From Bufo bufo (taxonomy: Eukaryota; Chordata; Amphibia; Anura; Bufonidae): 64,000 bases of DNA. The position numbers and the translations under genes are program-made. Positions 34,115-44,529 of the stretch are shown here, piece after piece (position 1 is the first letter of the stretch; every line of letters begins with the position of its first letter). The stretch is from the NCBI RefSeq assembly GCF_905171765.1, contig NC_053398.1:46530323-46594322 (forward strand). The letters are read 5' to 3'. Under the pieces are notes generated by a model that was not told the origin of the DNA, searched no databases, and was given only the letters and a program-made list of their open reading frames with translations.

Positions 34115-34905
34115 ATAGAAGCCACTTCTTCCAGTAGCTTAGTTAGCATCCTGTGGTTTTCTAGATAGTCGTTCAGTACTTCCAGTCCTTGAACGTGTGG
34201 GATGGCATTGCTGCATGCTTGCAGGAAGTCACCGTACTCTTGGAGTTTGAAGTGTTCTTTAGGACCTATTTTAGGCCAGTTATTCAATTTCTCTTTAAAA
34301 GCTCTTTGTACTAAGAAAGGATGACCATATCTTGCATATAATTTTTCCCAAGCTTGCTTATAGGCTTCTTCATCTTTTCTATAGAAGTTACCTTCAAGAA
34401 CTTTCTTTGCTTCCCCACCAACATATCTCTGAAGGTAGAATAACTTGTCAACTGGACTGAAGCAATGATGCTCAATGATCCTTTCAAAGCTTGCCTTCCA
34501 TTCTAGGAACTTCAGTACGTCTCCTGAAAATACAGTGGGTTCCAGCTCGGGAAGTCTAGCAAGGACTGTTCTCTGTTTTCCTGTTGGGACAATAGTTGTA
34601 ACACTCTCCTGAGCATTGCCATGACATCTAGGAATAGAATCCTCCGATTCAGTTTTCTCACTTAGTTCTGAATTAGGTGAGTCATTTTCTTTATCATTTC
34701 TGGTAGAGATAGAGGGTAAATTCACACACATTTTTCCTATCACTGGACTAGGCCTCTCTTTGTTTTTCTGAGCAGTGATGGAAGGATAATGACTTATTTC
34801 CTCACTAAGTGCTGGAGATTTCCTTCCGTTCACATGGGCGTAAGTAGGAAAGTAGGAGTCTGCTTCACTTAGAACAGATTTGAACATATGACTACTCTGA
34901 TTCAT
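34111..34905 (-). pseudogene. BEL Gag central (DUF1759-like) region
   Basis: 265-residue frame. LARLPELEPTVFSGDVLKFL, EWKASFERIIEH and DKLFYLQRYVGGEAKKVLEG are the hallmark Gag core of BEL/Pao elements. It ends EEVASM with a stop; the next Gag segment continues in another frame. Confidence 0.92.
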
Positions 34906-34975
34906 ATCCTCTTCGTGTACTGACTTCTATGATCTTAACTTCTTTTTGCCTTTCCAAACTTTTCATCTGTTGGCG

Positions 34976-35743
34976 CTATGCCTTCATTTCAGCTTCTATT
35001 TGATGGCATTGTGCATCCTTTTCAGCAATCAGTTGGCGCTGCGCCTCGATGGCAGCTTCCATTTCAATTTCTGCTCTCTTGACAGCAAGTTGTTCAGCTA
35101 ATTCCTTTCTTTTGGCTGAAGTAATTGAGGACTCTGATATGTGGGTGACACTTCTGCTAGTGAAGGAAGTAACACTTGAGATTGTGGTTCCCCCTAAGGA
35201 TCTAGCATAGTCTCTCATAAAAAGCTCATTTATTCTACTTCTTGCTTTAACTTCATCATAATTAGCTGCAGATGAAAGTTCTCTCATGAGCTTTACAAAA
35301 TCTTTAGTGACCGCAGTACATGTGTCCATGTTCCTTACAATATCCTGGCAAGGTGTCGTAAATGACCGCAGGTTGACATATGCTGCCATAAGCTCTGATT
35401 CAGATTCTTCTACCGTCTCTACCATATGACTCAAGTTCCTTTTTAAACTTTCTTGCTTTAGCTTTCTACGAATGTCTTTAATGTATGATTTCCACCTATC
35501 ACACATCCAGGCATTTTTCCCTTTCAGTTCTGCTTCTTGCTCCAAATTTTCCAGCATCTTTGAAGTCGGTTTCCTGGCACGTGATGAATGTCTTAGTTCA
35601 TCTGTTTGGGCTATACTTGTTTGAGGCAAGACTAATGCTGCATCAGACTGTTCTACCTCAGACAGGTTCCCTTGCTCTTCAACTTCTACTCTATCTATCT
35701 TTGTATCCTCTAACAATCGCATGGTAATAATAGGCTCAGCCAT
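34976..35743 (-). pseudogene. BEL Gag N-terminal coiled-coil region
   Basis: A 255-residue frame starting MAEPIITMRLLEDTKIDRVE, with basic SSRARKPTSKMLENLEQEAE, and a long charged helix AEIEMEAAIEAQRQLIAEKD typical of a coiled coil. A stop and shift separate it from 34905. 5' leader runs from 35744 to 36536. Confidence 0.85.
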
Positions 35744-36536
35744 TTTACTTTGAATGCAATACTGACAATCAATACGAATATTAAGAGTCCTTTCACTTTA
35801 AATGCAATATTGACAAATGCAGAAATAAATGACTTTCACTTTAAATGCAATAAAGTCCGTGTATTACAAACTGTCCTTTGTTTTACTTTAAATTCTTTAT
35901 CTGAACACAAAAATGTCTCTTTATGCCAAAGTCTATATGCAATGATAAGTAATAAAAGGAAAGCTCTGACCTTATTCTGAAGAGCAGGATACTGCGATCT
36001 GAAGGTTGCTGGATCAAATGTCTGTCTTAAAAGAGACTTGTCTTTTCTTGATGTGATGCGATGCTCTGCGCTGACTTGCAATGCTCTGTGCAGACTTGCG
36101 ATGCTCTGCACTGAGTTGCGATGCTCTCTGCAGACTTGCGATGCTTTGTCTTGGATACGCTGCTGCAGGCTTTGGGCCTAGTGACGGGAAACTAGCTGAC
36201 TGCAGTACGTGGTCTCTCCGTGGATAGCAGTGCAGGCACTTTCGCTCTGGACTTTGGCCTCACACCAGGCGTCTCTTTCTCTATCTAGGCATCGCAGGAG
36301 GGCTGGCGCTCTTTCTTTGACTATCTTGCCTTTGCCGTTCTGCCACTTATAGTGTTGGCTGCAGTTCGACTAATGCACACGTTCTATGGCATTTATGGTA
36401 GCTCCTCTAAGGTGTCTTTGCTCGCTCACTCAGGGAACAGTTGCTGCGCGGCGGTATATGCTGGCTCACCGCTGCTCTAATGCACTCTTTACTGTGCAAG
36501 TTGAGGATCGCTATCACTTCGCCCTCTGAGGGTAAT
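35744..36536 (-). other. BEL 5' leader
   Basis: Non-coding between the Gag start and the 5' LTR. Around 36045-36145 a short unit GCGATGCTCTG(C/T)(A/G)C..ACTTG repeats about five times. The primer-binding site should lie at about 36519-36536 (minus CTATTACCCTCAGAGG); the tRNA is not identified. Confidence 0.6.
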
Positions 36537-37099
36537 AGTGGCAGGCACAGCACTATGAAGTGCCTTTTGCACTGTGGCATTAGAAGAATTTTGATATATC
36601 TGACTTTTAGTCTAACTAGACTGTCTATTACTCTGTAATTCCTCTAGCGCCGTTCTATGGAAACAGTAGGTTTAAAGAGCACACCAAATGCTTGAAATAA
36701 CTTCTTTATTAACTTCAACTTTTCTTCATATATAACAATGCCGCCTCCGCAACAGATAGTCCATGTACAAAACACGTGTTGAATAAAGTATCATAAAATG
36801 GCGGTATGCATAAGATGGTAGTTCAACTGTTCAATCTTGTCATTCAACATAAAATGGTGGATATATTTCTCTCTTGAGTATCTGTACTCTCACTTTAAGT
36901 TATTTAAGCACTTTATGATCTCTCTGAGGGGTATATCTGAGGTCTAACTAATAATTCACTTGCTGAATTTGGTCTAGACCAGTGGTGCCAACCATTTTTC
37001 GTCTGAGGGCCGCATTAGACTTAGTATAAATTTCGCGGGCCGGAACCAGGTAGCTTTGCCAGAAAGAAATGCAAACGCTGTGAGGGGGCACGTGTATGC

Positions 37100-38920
37100 A
37101 TTGCTACTGTGAAGAGGGCACATATCTGGCATAAATACTGTGAGGGGGCACATATAAGGGCATAACTACTGTGAGGGGGCACATATCAGGGCATAACTAC
37201 TGTGAAGAGGGAACATATCTGGGCATAACTACTGTGAGGGGGCACATATCTGGGCATAACTACTGTGAGGGGGCATGTGCGAGCATTACATCTGTGAAGA
37301 GGGCACATATCTTGGCATTATTACTGTGAGGGGGCACATATCTGGGCATAACTACTGTGAGGGGGCACATATCAGAGTATAACTACAGGGTGGGCCATTT
37401 ATATGGATACACCTTAATAAAATGGGAATGGTTGGTGATATTAACTTCCTGTTTGTGGCACATTAGTATATGTGAGGGGGGAAACTTTTCAAGATGGATG
37501 GTGACCATGGTGGCCATTTTGAAGTCGGCCATTTTGAATCCAACTTTTGTTTTTTCAATAGGAAGAGGGTCATGTGACACATCAAACTTATTGGGAATTT
37601 CACAAGAAAAACAATGGTGTGCTTGGTTTTAACGTAACTTTATTCTTTCATGAGTTATTTACAAGTTTCTGACCACTTATAAAATGTATTCAATGTGCTG
37701 CCCATTGTGTTGGATTGTCAATGCAACCCTCTTCTCCCACTCTTCACACACTGATAGCAACACCGCAGGAGAAATGCTAGCACAGGCTTCCAGTATCTGT
37801 AGTTTCAGGTGCTGCACATCTCGTATCTTCACAGCATAGACAATTGCCTTCAGATGACCCCAAAGATAAAAGTCTAAGGGGGTCAGATCGGGAGACCTTG
37901 GGGGGCCATTCAACTGGCCCATGATGACCAATCCACTTTCGAGGAAACTGTTCATCTAGGAATGCTCGGACCTGACACCCATAATGTGGTGTAGGGTGCA
38001 CCATCTTGCTGGAAAAACTCAGGGAACGTGCCAGCTTCAGTGCATAAAGAGGGAAACACATCATCATGTAGCAATTTCGCATATCCAGTAACCCCCTTAG
38101 ACTTTTATCTTTAGGGTCATCTGAAGGCAATTGTCTATGCTGTGAAGATACGAGATGTGCAGCACCTGAAACTACGGATACTGGAAGCCTGTGCTAGCAT
38201 TTCTCCTGCGGTGTTGTTATCAGTGTGGGAAGAGTGGGAGAAGAGGGTTGCATTGACAATCCAACACAATGGGCAGCACATTGAACACATTTTATAAGTG
38301 GTCAGAAACTTGTAAATAACTCATGAAAGAATAAAGTTACGCTAAAACCAAGCACACCATTGTTTTTCTTGTGAAATTCCCAATAAGTTTGATGTGTCAC
38401 ATGACCCTCTTCCTATTGAAAAAAACAAAAGTTGGATTCAAAATGGCCACCATGGTCACCACCCATCTTGAAAAGTTTCCCCCCTCACATATACTAATGT
38501 GCCACAAACAGGAAGTTTATATCACCAACCATTCCCATTTTATTAAGGTGTATCTATATAAATGGCCCACCCTGTACTGTGAGGAGGGCACATATCAGGG
38601 CATAACTACTGTGAAGAGGGCACATATCAGGGCATAACTACTGTGAGGGAGCACGAGTGAGCATTACTACTGTGAAGAGGGCACATATCTTGGCATTATT
38701 ACTGTGAGGGGGCACATATCTGGGCATAACTACTGTGAGGGGGCACATATCTGGGCATAACTACTGTGAAGAGGGCACATATCTTGGCATTATTACTGTG
38801 AGGGGGCACATATCTGGGCATAACTACTGTGAGGGGGCATGTGTGAGCATTACTACTGTGAAGAGGGCACATATCTTGGCATTATTACTGTGAGGGGGCA
38901 TGTGATGTATACATGTGTGT
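37100..38920. repeat. About 32-bp minisatellite, split by the mariner foldback
   Basis: Units like ACTGTGAGGGGGCACATAT with CTGGGCATAACT, and a GAAGAGGGCACATAT variant, repeat about nine times left (37100-37385) and about eleven times right (38575-38920). The join across the insertion gives an intact unit. Confidence 0.93.
37386..38574. mobile_element. Mariner-family foldback element with two inverted copies
   Basis: TA duplications (37384-37385, 38575-38576) flank CAGGGTGGGCCATTTATAT and its complement. The left arm (to about 37880) is repeated inverted at about 38091-38574. The minus strand of the left arm and plus strand of the right arm each encode a mariner transposase C-terminus; NGPPRSPDLTPLDFYLWGHL appears on the left one with the terminal Asp. 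The unique centre is about 210 bp. Confidence 0.92.
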
Positions 38921-38926
38921 AATGTA

Positions 38927-39213
38927 CAGTACAGACCAAAAGTTTGGACACACCTTCTCATTCAAAGAGTTTTCTTTATTTTCATGACTATGAAAATTGT
39001 AGATTCACACTGAAGGCATGCAAAGCAGTAATCAAAGCAAAAGGTGGCTACTTTGAAGAACCTAGAATATGACATATTTTCAGTTGTTTCACACTTGTTT
39101 GTTGTGTATATAATTCCACATGTGTTAATTCATAGTTTTGATGCCTTCATAGTCATTAAAATAAAGAAAACTCTTTGAATGAGAAGGTGTGTCCAAACTT
39201 TTGGTCTGTACTG
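38927..39213. mobile_element. Tc1-derived MITE
   Basis: TA on both sides, ends CAGTACAGACCAAAAGTTTG and complement. Arms read GGACACACCTTCTCATTCAA and inverse. Only about 287 bp, all inverted repeat and spacer. Confidence 0.93.
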
Positions 39214-39268
39214 TATGTAGTGCAGTATGTGATCAAACACTGCACTACATACATTACACACATGTATA

Positions 39269-40881
39269 CAGTTGCAATAAAAAGTATGTGAACCCTTTGG
39301 AATGATATGGATTTCTGCACAAATTGGTCAGAAAATGTGATCTGATCTTCATCTAAGTCACAACAATAGACAATCACAGTCTGCTTAAACTAATAACACA
39401 CAAAGAATTAAATGTTACCATGTTTTTATTGAACACACCATGTAAACATTCATAGTGCAGGTGGAAAAAGTATGTGAACCCCTAGACTAATGACATCTCC
39501 AAGAGCTAATTGGAGTGAGGTGTCAGCCAACTGGAGTCCAATCAATGAGATGAAATTGGAGGTGTTGGTTACAGCTGCCCTGACCTATAAAAAACACACA
39601 CCAGTTCTGGGTTTGCTTTTCACAAGAAGCATTGCCTCATGTGAATGATGCCTCGCACAAAAGAGCTCTCAGAAGACCTACGATTGAGAATTGCTGACTT
39701 GCATGAAGCTAAAAAGGGTTATAAAAGTATCTCCAAAAGCCTTGCTGTTCATCAGTCCTTGGTAAGACAAATTGTCTATAAATGGAGAAAGTTCAGCACT
39801 GCTGCTACTCCCCCTAGGAGTGGCCGTCCTGTAAAGATGACTGCAAGAGCACAGCGCAGACGGGTCAATGAGGTGAAGAAGAATCCTAGAGTGTCAGCTA
39901 AAGACTTACAAAAGTCTCTGGCATATGTTAACATCCCTGTTAGCGAATTTATGATACGTAAAACACTAAACAAGAATGGATTTCATAGGAGGATACCACA
40001 GAGGAAGCCACTGCTGTCCAAAAAAAACATTGCTGCATGTTTACAGTTTGCACAAGAGCACCTGGATGTTCCACAGCAGTACTGGCAAAATATTCTGTGG
40101 ACAGATGAAACCAAAGTTGAGTTGTTTGGAAGAAACACACAACACTATGTGTGGAGAAAAAGAGGCACAGCACACCAACATCAAAACCTCATCCCAACTG
40201 TGAAGTATGTAGGTGGGGGCATCATGGTTTGGGGCTGCTTTGCTGTATCAGGGCCTGGACGGATTGCTATCATCGAAGGAAAAATGAATTCCCAAGTTTA
40301 TCAAGACATTTTGCAGGAGAACTTAAGGCCATCTGTCCACCAGCTGAAGCTCAACAGAAGATGGGTGTTGCAACAGGACAACGACCCAAAGCATAGAAGT
40401 AAATCAACAACAGAATGGCTTAAAATACGCCTTCTGGAGTGGCCCAGTCAGAGTCCTGACCTCAACCCGATTGAGATGCTGTGGCATGACCTCAAGAAAG
40501 CGATTCACACCAGACATCCCAAGAATATTGCTGAACTGAAACAGTTCTGTAAAGAGGAATGGTCAAGAATTACTCCTGACCGTTGTGCACGTCTGATCTG
40601 CAACTACAGGAAACGTTTGGTTGAAGTTATTGCTGCCAAAGGAGGTTCAACCAGTTATTAAATCCAAGGGTTTCACATACTTTTTCCACCGGCACTGTGA
40701 ATGTTTACATGGTGTGTTCAATAAAAACATGGTAACATTTAATTCTTTGTGTGTTATTAGTTTAAGCAGACTGTGATTGTCTATTGTTGTGACTTAGATG
40801 AAGATCAGATCACATTTTATGACCAATTTGTGCAGAAATCCATATCATTCCAAAAGGTTCACATACTTTTTCCTGCAACTG
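39269..40881 (+). mobile_element. Full-length Tc1-like transposon
   Basis: TA (39267-39268, 40882-40883) flanks 1613 bp. Inverted repeats of about 190-200 bp carry two direct-repeat sites each: outer CAGTTGCAATAAAAAGTATG and inner GTGGAAAAAGTATGTGAACC, with the inverse pair on the right, an IR/DR design as in Sleeping Beauty-type Tc1 elements. The transposase frame (39645-40661) is uninterrupted. Confidence 0.95.
39645..40661 (+). CDS. Tc1-like transposase, open frame but catalytic spacing altered
   Basis: 338 residues, the usual Tc1 length. Residues 1-110 form a bipartite paired-like DNA-binding region, with GRPVKM (60-65) as an AT-hook-like GRP. The DDE domain has [10 protein letters not shown] (Asp154), the glycine box [21 protein letters not shown] (Asp245) and [11 protein letters not shown] (Glu277). 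Family spacing between the second Asp and Glu is 34; here it is 31 because three residues are missing at [10 protein letters not shown] sister copy at 45073-45090 has extra codons (KRK) there. So the protein is probably inactive despite no stop. It starts with two Mets; the second may be used. A right-hand stop is TAA. Confidence 0.93.
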   Translation: MMPRTKELSEDLRLRIADLHEAKKGYKSISKSLAVHQSLVRQIVYKWRKFSTAATPPRSGRPVKMTARAQRRRVNEVKKNPRVSAKDLQKSLAYVNIPVSEFMIRKTLNKNGFHRRIPQRKPLLSKKNIAACLQFAQEHLDVPQQYWQNILWTDETKVELFGRNTQHYVWRKRGTAHQHQNLIPTVKYVGGGIMVWGCFAVSGPGRIAIIEGKMNSQVYQDILQENLRPSVHQLKLNRRWVLQQDNDPKHRSKSTTEWLKIRLLEWPSQSPDLNPIEMLWHDLKKAIHTRHPKNIAELKQFCKEEWSRITPDRCARLICNYRKRLVEVIAAKGGSTSY

Positions 40882-40883
40882 TA

Positions 40884-41220
40884 CATCACATACTGCGCTG
40901 TCACCTTCTTCTGCAGGTCTATCTTGATGTCTGGTCTTTAGGCTTCAGTCAGATCCTCCACCGCCATGCTTGCGCCGTGTGCCCAACACCACCAGGAGCT
41001 GGACCCTCCTCCTTTCATGTCCCGCCGGCTTCTCCTACAGCAGGGCGCTCTATCGCTCCAGTGCCCACCCAATCTTACCAATCAGGGGTGTAGCTAGAAA
41101 TGACTGGGCCCCATAGCAAGAAAATGTATGGCCCCCCCCTCCCGGATCTCCCACCCCAACATACCTATTGGACCTCCCACCCCTTCCAGAGCTCCCACCC
41201 CAACATCCCCACACCCCTCC
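40884..41220 (+). other. hAT element body between Tc1 and minisatellite
   Basis: GGGTGTAGCTAGAAATGACTG and GGGCCCCATAGCAAGAAAAT resemble a common amphibian hAT-type repeat. No gene. Confidence 0.45.
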
Positions 41221-41221
41221 C

Positions 41222-42195
41222 TAGATCCCCCTCAGTGTCATCCACAGATCCCCCCTCAGTGTCATCCACAGATCCCCCCTCAGTGTCATCCACAGATCCC
41301 CACTCAGTATCATCCACAGATCCCACCTCAGTGTCATCCACAGATCCCCCCCTCAGTGTCATCCACAGATCCCCCTCAGTGTCATCCACAGATCCCCCCT
41401 CAGTGTCATCCAAAGATCCCCCCTCAGTGTCATCCACAGATCCCCCCTCAGTGTCATCCACAGATCCCCCCTCAGTGTCATTCACAGATCCCCCTCAGTG
41501 TCATCCACAGATCCCCCCCTCAGTGTCATCCACAGATCCCCCCTCAGTGTCATCCACAGATCCCCCCCCCACAGTGTCATCCACAGATTCCCCCCTCGGT
41601 GTCATCCACAGATATCCCCCTCTGTGTCATCCACAGATATCCCCCCCTCGGTGTCATCCACAGATCCTCCCTCGGTGTCATCCACAGATCTCCCCCTCAG
41701 TGTCATCCACAGATCCCCCCCTCAGTGTCATCCACAGATCCCCCCTCAGTGTCATCCACAGATAACCCCCCTTAGTGTCATCCACAGATATCCCCCCTCA
41801 TAGTGTCATCCACAGATAACCCCCCTTAGTGTCATCCACAGATATCCCCCCTCTCAGTGTCATCCACAGATATCCCCCCTCAGTGTCATCCACAGATATC
41901 CCCCCTCAGTGTCATCCACAAATATCCCCCCTCAGTGTCATCCACAAATATCCCCCCTCAGTGTCATCCACAGATATCCCCCCTCAGTGTCATCCACAGA
42001 TATCCCCCCTCAGTGTCATCCACAGATATCCCCCTCAGTGTCATCCACAGATATCCCCCTCAGTGTCATCCACAGATATCCCCCCCTCAGTGTCATCCAC
42101 AGATATTCCCCCCCTTAGTGTCATCCACAGATATCCCCCCCTTAGTGTCATCCACAGATATCCCCCCCTCAGTGTCATCCACATATATCCCCCCT
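41222..42195. repeat. 24-26-bp minisatellite CCCCCCTCAGTGTCATCCACAGAT
   Basis: About 38-40 tandem units of TCAGTGTCATCCACAGAT(C/AT)CCCCCC, differing mainly in the C run and a TATCC versus TCC spacer. Units with AGATCC are mainly left of 41600 and those with AGATATCC to the right, so two subfamilies expanded. Long frames in all phases (up to 221 codons) are produced by the repeat and are not genes. Confidence 0.98.
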
Positions 42196-42197
42196 CA

Positions 42198-42330
42198 GTG
42201 AAATTGAACTGAAGCACCGTAATCTCGCACAGGCGCACTGGCAGAGGCCAGGAAGACGGTGCATGCGCACTTCAATGCCTCTGCCAGTGCACCTGTGCGA
42301 GATTACGGCGCTTCTCTTCAATTTCACAGA
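42198..42330. repeat. Inverted repeat (hairpin)
   Basis: GTGAAATTGAACTGAAGC ... GTAATCTCGCACAGG ... CACTGGCAGAGGC and later GCCTCTGCCAGTG ... CCTGTGCGAGATTAC ... TTCAATTTCAC. Arms are about 55 bp. Confidence 0.9.
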
Positions 42331-42668
42331 GGCAAGTGCAGTGAATAAATTAGCTAGGAGGCGGCGCTGGGCAGGGAGATTGCAGGCACAGGCAGCATCG
42401 CTTTGCTGCCTGTGCAGTTCGCAGCACGCCCTGCGCTGATAAAGTCAGGTCACTGCGCAGGCCGCATGACACGGCTTCGCGGGCTGCATTTGGCCCGCGA
42501 GCCGTAGGTTGGGCATCACTGGTCTAGACTTCTGCCCAGCAACAACAGATTAACACTATGCTTTCTGTTGTTTCGGCTGTGTCACTGAGTTTACCTTACA
42601 TTACAAAATTAATCTTAAAGGCATATTATCTTTTTCTGCTTTTGTGAACACATAATATAACACTTATA

Positions 42669-43677
42669 GTGGTAGGTTGTGGTGGCTCACTAGCAAGTAG
42701 TTAAGGTATGGTGCTGCAAGCTCATATAGAGGGAATCACCCCACCCTCTCTTAAAAGGCAAATGTAGTAATAGGAAAATGAGCGAGCACTCATACACTTG
42801 GCAACCAAATTGACATGTGCAGAAAATATTTATTAAATCCCCATAAAATACAAGTAATAAAATTTATAAGAACAATGTAGCAATAATATACAACATTACA
42901 GTCACATATATTGTGGTAGATATGATCGATACTATATTCGATAAAAATATATTCGATAGAAATATTCGATAAATTGAGTGGTAGAAAATTCAATGTTGAA
43001 ATATTCGATAGAATATTCGATACCACTCAATAGTGTCGATAAATTCAATAATATATATCACACCAAAAAACTTCAAGTATATGCTGTTATTTGGGAAAGA
43101 GGGGGTATTATCTTCTAGAGCTCTATCCCAATTTGGGAAACTGAATGTCACTGTAAATGTTGTAGGTGTATTCACTGGGAGCGCAATATGTTCATAAAGT
43201 GTCCACAGGAATCCTGATAATATGAAAAGTCTCTTATAGCATATCCTTTTAAGGTCGATATGAGCTTTGAATCGAAGAAAACTTTAAATCGATATTTGGC
43301 TTACCGTCTAGCGTCTGCTGTCTCCCTATTGCTTCAATGGAGCTTTAAATATTTGCCGGTTTATTCAGTCGCTCCATACAGCAAGCTGGTTTAAATTTCG
43401 CAGGAGTTCCAAAGATCGCGGGAGTTGCCACTCTGTTCCGCAATTTCCTTTGGTGCAGCTTTCGACGATAAGAATAGTTAATCCTTTACTGTAGAAATTT
43501 TCTTCTGTATGGCCATACAGTATTATCGGAGGCTTTTCAATGCAGGTACATCACTTGTTTCACCATACGCGTCACGGGTAGATTCACTCTCCCTTCCTCA
43601 GTGGTCAACCACTGAGGAAGGGAGAGGGAATCTACCTGTAACGCGTATGGTGAAACAAGTGATGTACCTGCATTGAA
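42669..43677. mobile_element. Penelope-like insert with TTCGATA repeats and hairpin
   Basis: It replaces about 75 bp of the LTR relative to the 3' LTR. Contents: AAATATTTATTAAATCCCC, a cluster of ATTCGATA words (42925-43045), and a hairpin at about 43555-43665 (ACCATACGCGTCACGGGTAG with its near-complement, joined by CCACTGAGGAAGGGAGAG). The CTGAGGA...ACGCGT motif resembles Penelope-like ends. No duplication was found, so the call is tentative. Confidence 0.5.
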
Positions 43678-43755
43678 AATTATTAGCAGGTTTAGCTGTA
43701 TACACATATAAGGCTATACTAGCAACCTAGGACAGGTCTTAGCTGGCCAGCTACA

Positions 43756-44397
43756 GTAGGTATGCATACAGAAAGACAGCAAAAATGGCAGGATGGGGGT
43801 ACCGGCAGCAAGGAGAGGTCTATTGATCGCATGCAACCTGCCTGGACTGTGGTAAAATTTCTGTATTAATACAGTAATCATGTACATATGCTGACTCATG
43901 AAATTTAACTCCCCCCGCAAAAAATTTCAACTGTGTGGAAAGTAAGTACACGAAAACTGACTGTCATTAGTGGCATGATGCAGGCCCCAGAATTTCCTAG
44001 ACAGTGATAAAATGTCGGTATTGATGCAGTAATCACGTATATTTATGCTGGGTTCTAACAAAATTTAAACATTCCTTCCCCCCCCAAAAAAAAAAATGTA
44101 TAAATTTCAACCATGTGGAAAGTGAGTACTTGGAAACTGATCCTCAGGCATTAGTGGCAGTGGCATGACACAGGCTGTAGCATTGCCTGGACTGTGAGAA
44201 AGTGTCGGTAATTAAATGTATATGTAAAAAAAAAATTTTTTTATTTCAACCGTTTGGAAGCTGAATACATCTAAACTGAAGATTCATTAGTAGCATGATA
44301 CAGGCCGCAGCAGCCATACAGAACATGATAATAGGCAGACAGATATCAACAGTGGCAAGATGGGGCACCGCCAGCAAGGAAAGGTGGTGTCACAGTC
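43756..44397. repeat. Tandem repeat of about 170-bp units (BEL target)
   Basis: ATGCAGGCC/ATACAGGCCGCAGCAG..., GTGTGGAAAGT(A/G)AGTAC, GTGATAAAATGTCGGTA and AATTTCAAC recur about 43,900-44,330 in order. Together with 27442-27691 this was one array before the BEL insertion. Confidence 0.75.
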
Positions 44398-44529
44398 CCT
44401 CCCATGACAGAGGTGAGAAGATCGGAGAGACTGGCGGCACATGAGGGTATCTGACAGTCTCTCTGTTCTTTACTTTCAGTGTTGTGTTTGGTAATGAACA
44501 CACCCCTTGTCATGACCATGGTCGTGACA
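44398..44529. mobile_element. Short LTR-like fragment related to the nested LTR
   Basis: Begins TGTCACAGTCCC and ends ATGACCATGGTCGTGACA, the inverse of the start of the LTR at 32309. There is no target duplication; it abuts the truncated Tc1. Confidence 0.45.

Larger units (their letters stand above)
36980..42521. mobile_element. hAT-type non-autonomous element, 5.5 kb with nested insertions
   Basis: GTCTAGAC at 36972-36979 and 42522-42529 is a perfect 8-bp duplication. Ends CAGTGGTGCCAACC and the inverse of GGTTGGGCATCACTG are inverted repeats. GCGGGCC / GGCCCGCGAGCC words lie inside both ends. It has no transposase of its own; its body is minisatellites, a hairpin and three Tc1/mariner elements. 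Confidence 0.92.
27692..43755 (-). mobile_element. BEL/Pao-type LTR retrotransposon, 16 kb with later insertions
   Basis: The 5-bp duplication GTAGG (27687-27691, 43756-43760) bounds two LTRs in the same orientation: 3' LTR 27692-30417 and 5' LTR 36537-43755, both minus. LTRs start TGTAGCTGGCCAGC and end CCTGCCACA-like. A purine tract (GGTGGGAG) precedes the 3' LTR. The internal order is Gag, zinc knuckles, aspartic protease, RT and integrase C-terminus, the BEL/Pao arrangement. The RT is cut after motif A and joined to the integrase tail, so YxDD, RNase H and the integrase core are gone. Removal of all nested insertions leaves about 7 kb. Confidence 0.93.
36537..43755 (-). repeat. 5' LTR of the BEL element, expanded by insertions
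   Basis: LTR blocks are 36537-36979, 42522-42668 and 43678-43755. The first junction is a deletion relative to the 3' LTR at the shared word TTGGTC, followed by the hAT insertion. Between 42668 and 43678 is a Penelope-like insert replacing part of the LTR. Confidence 0.88.

Noticed and set aside
41222..42195. CRISPR-like array
   Set aside because: Units are contiguous with no unique spacers, and the genome is vertebrate; it is a minisatellite.
41100..42238. Several open frames of 65-221 codons on both strands
   Set aside because: They are all translations of the 24-26-bp minisatellite (VSSTDPP / CHPQIPP repeats) and exist in several phases at once.
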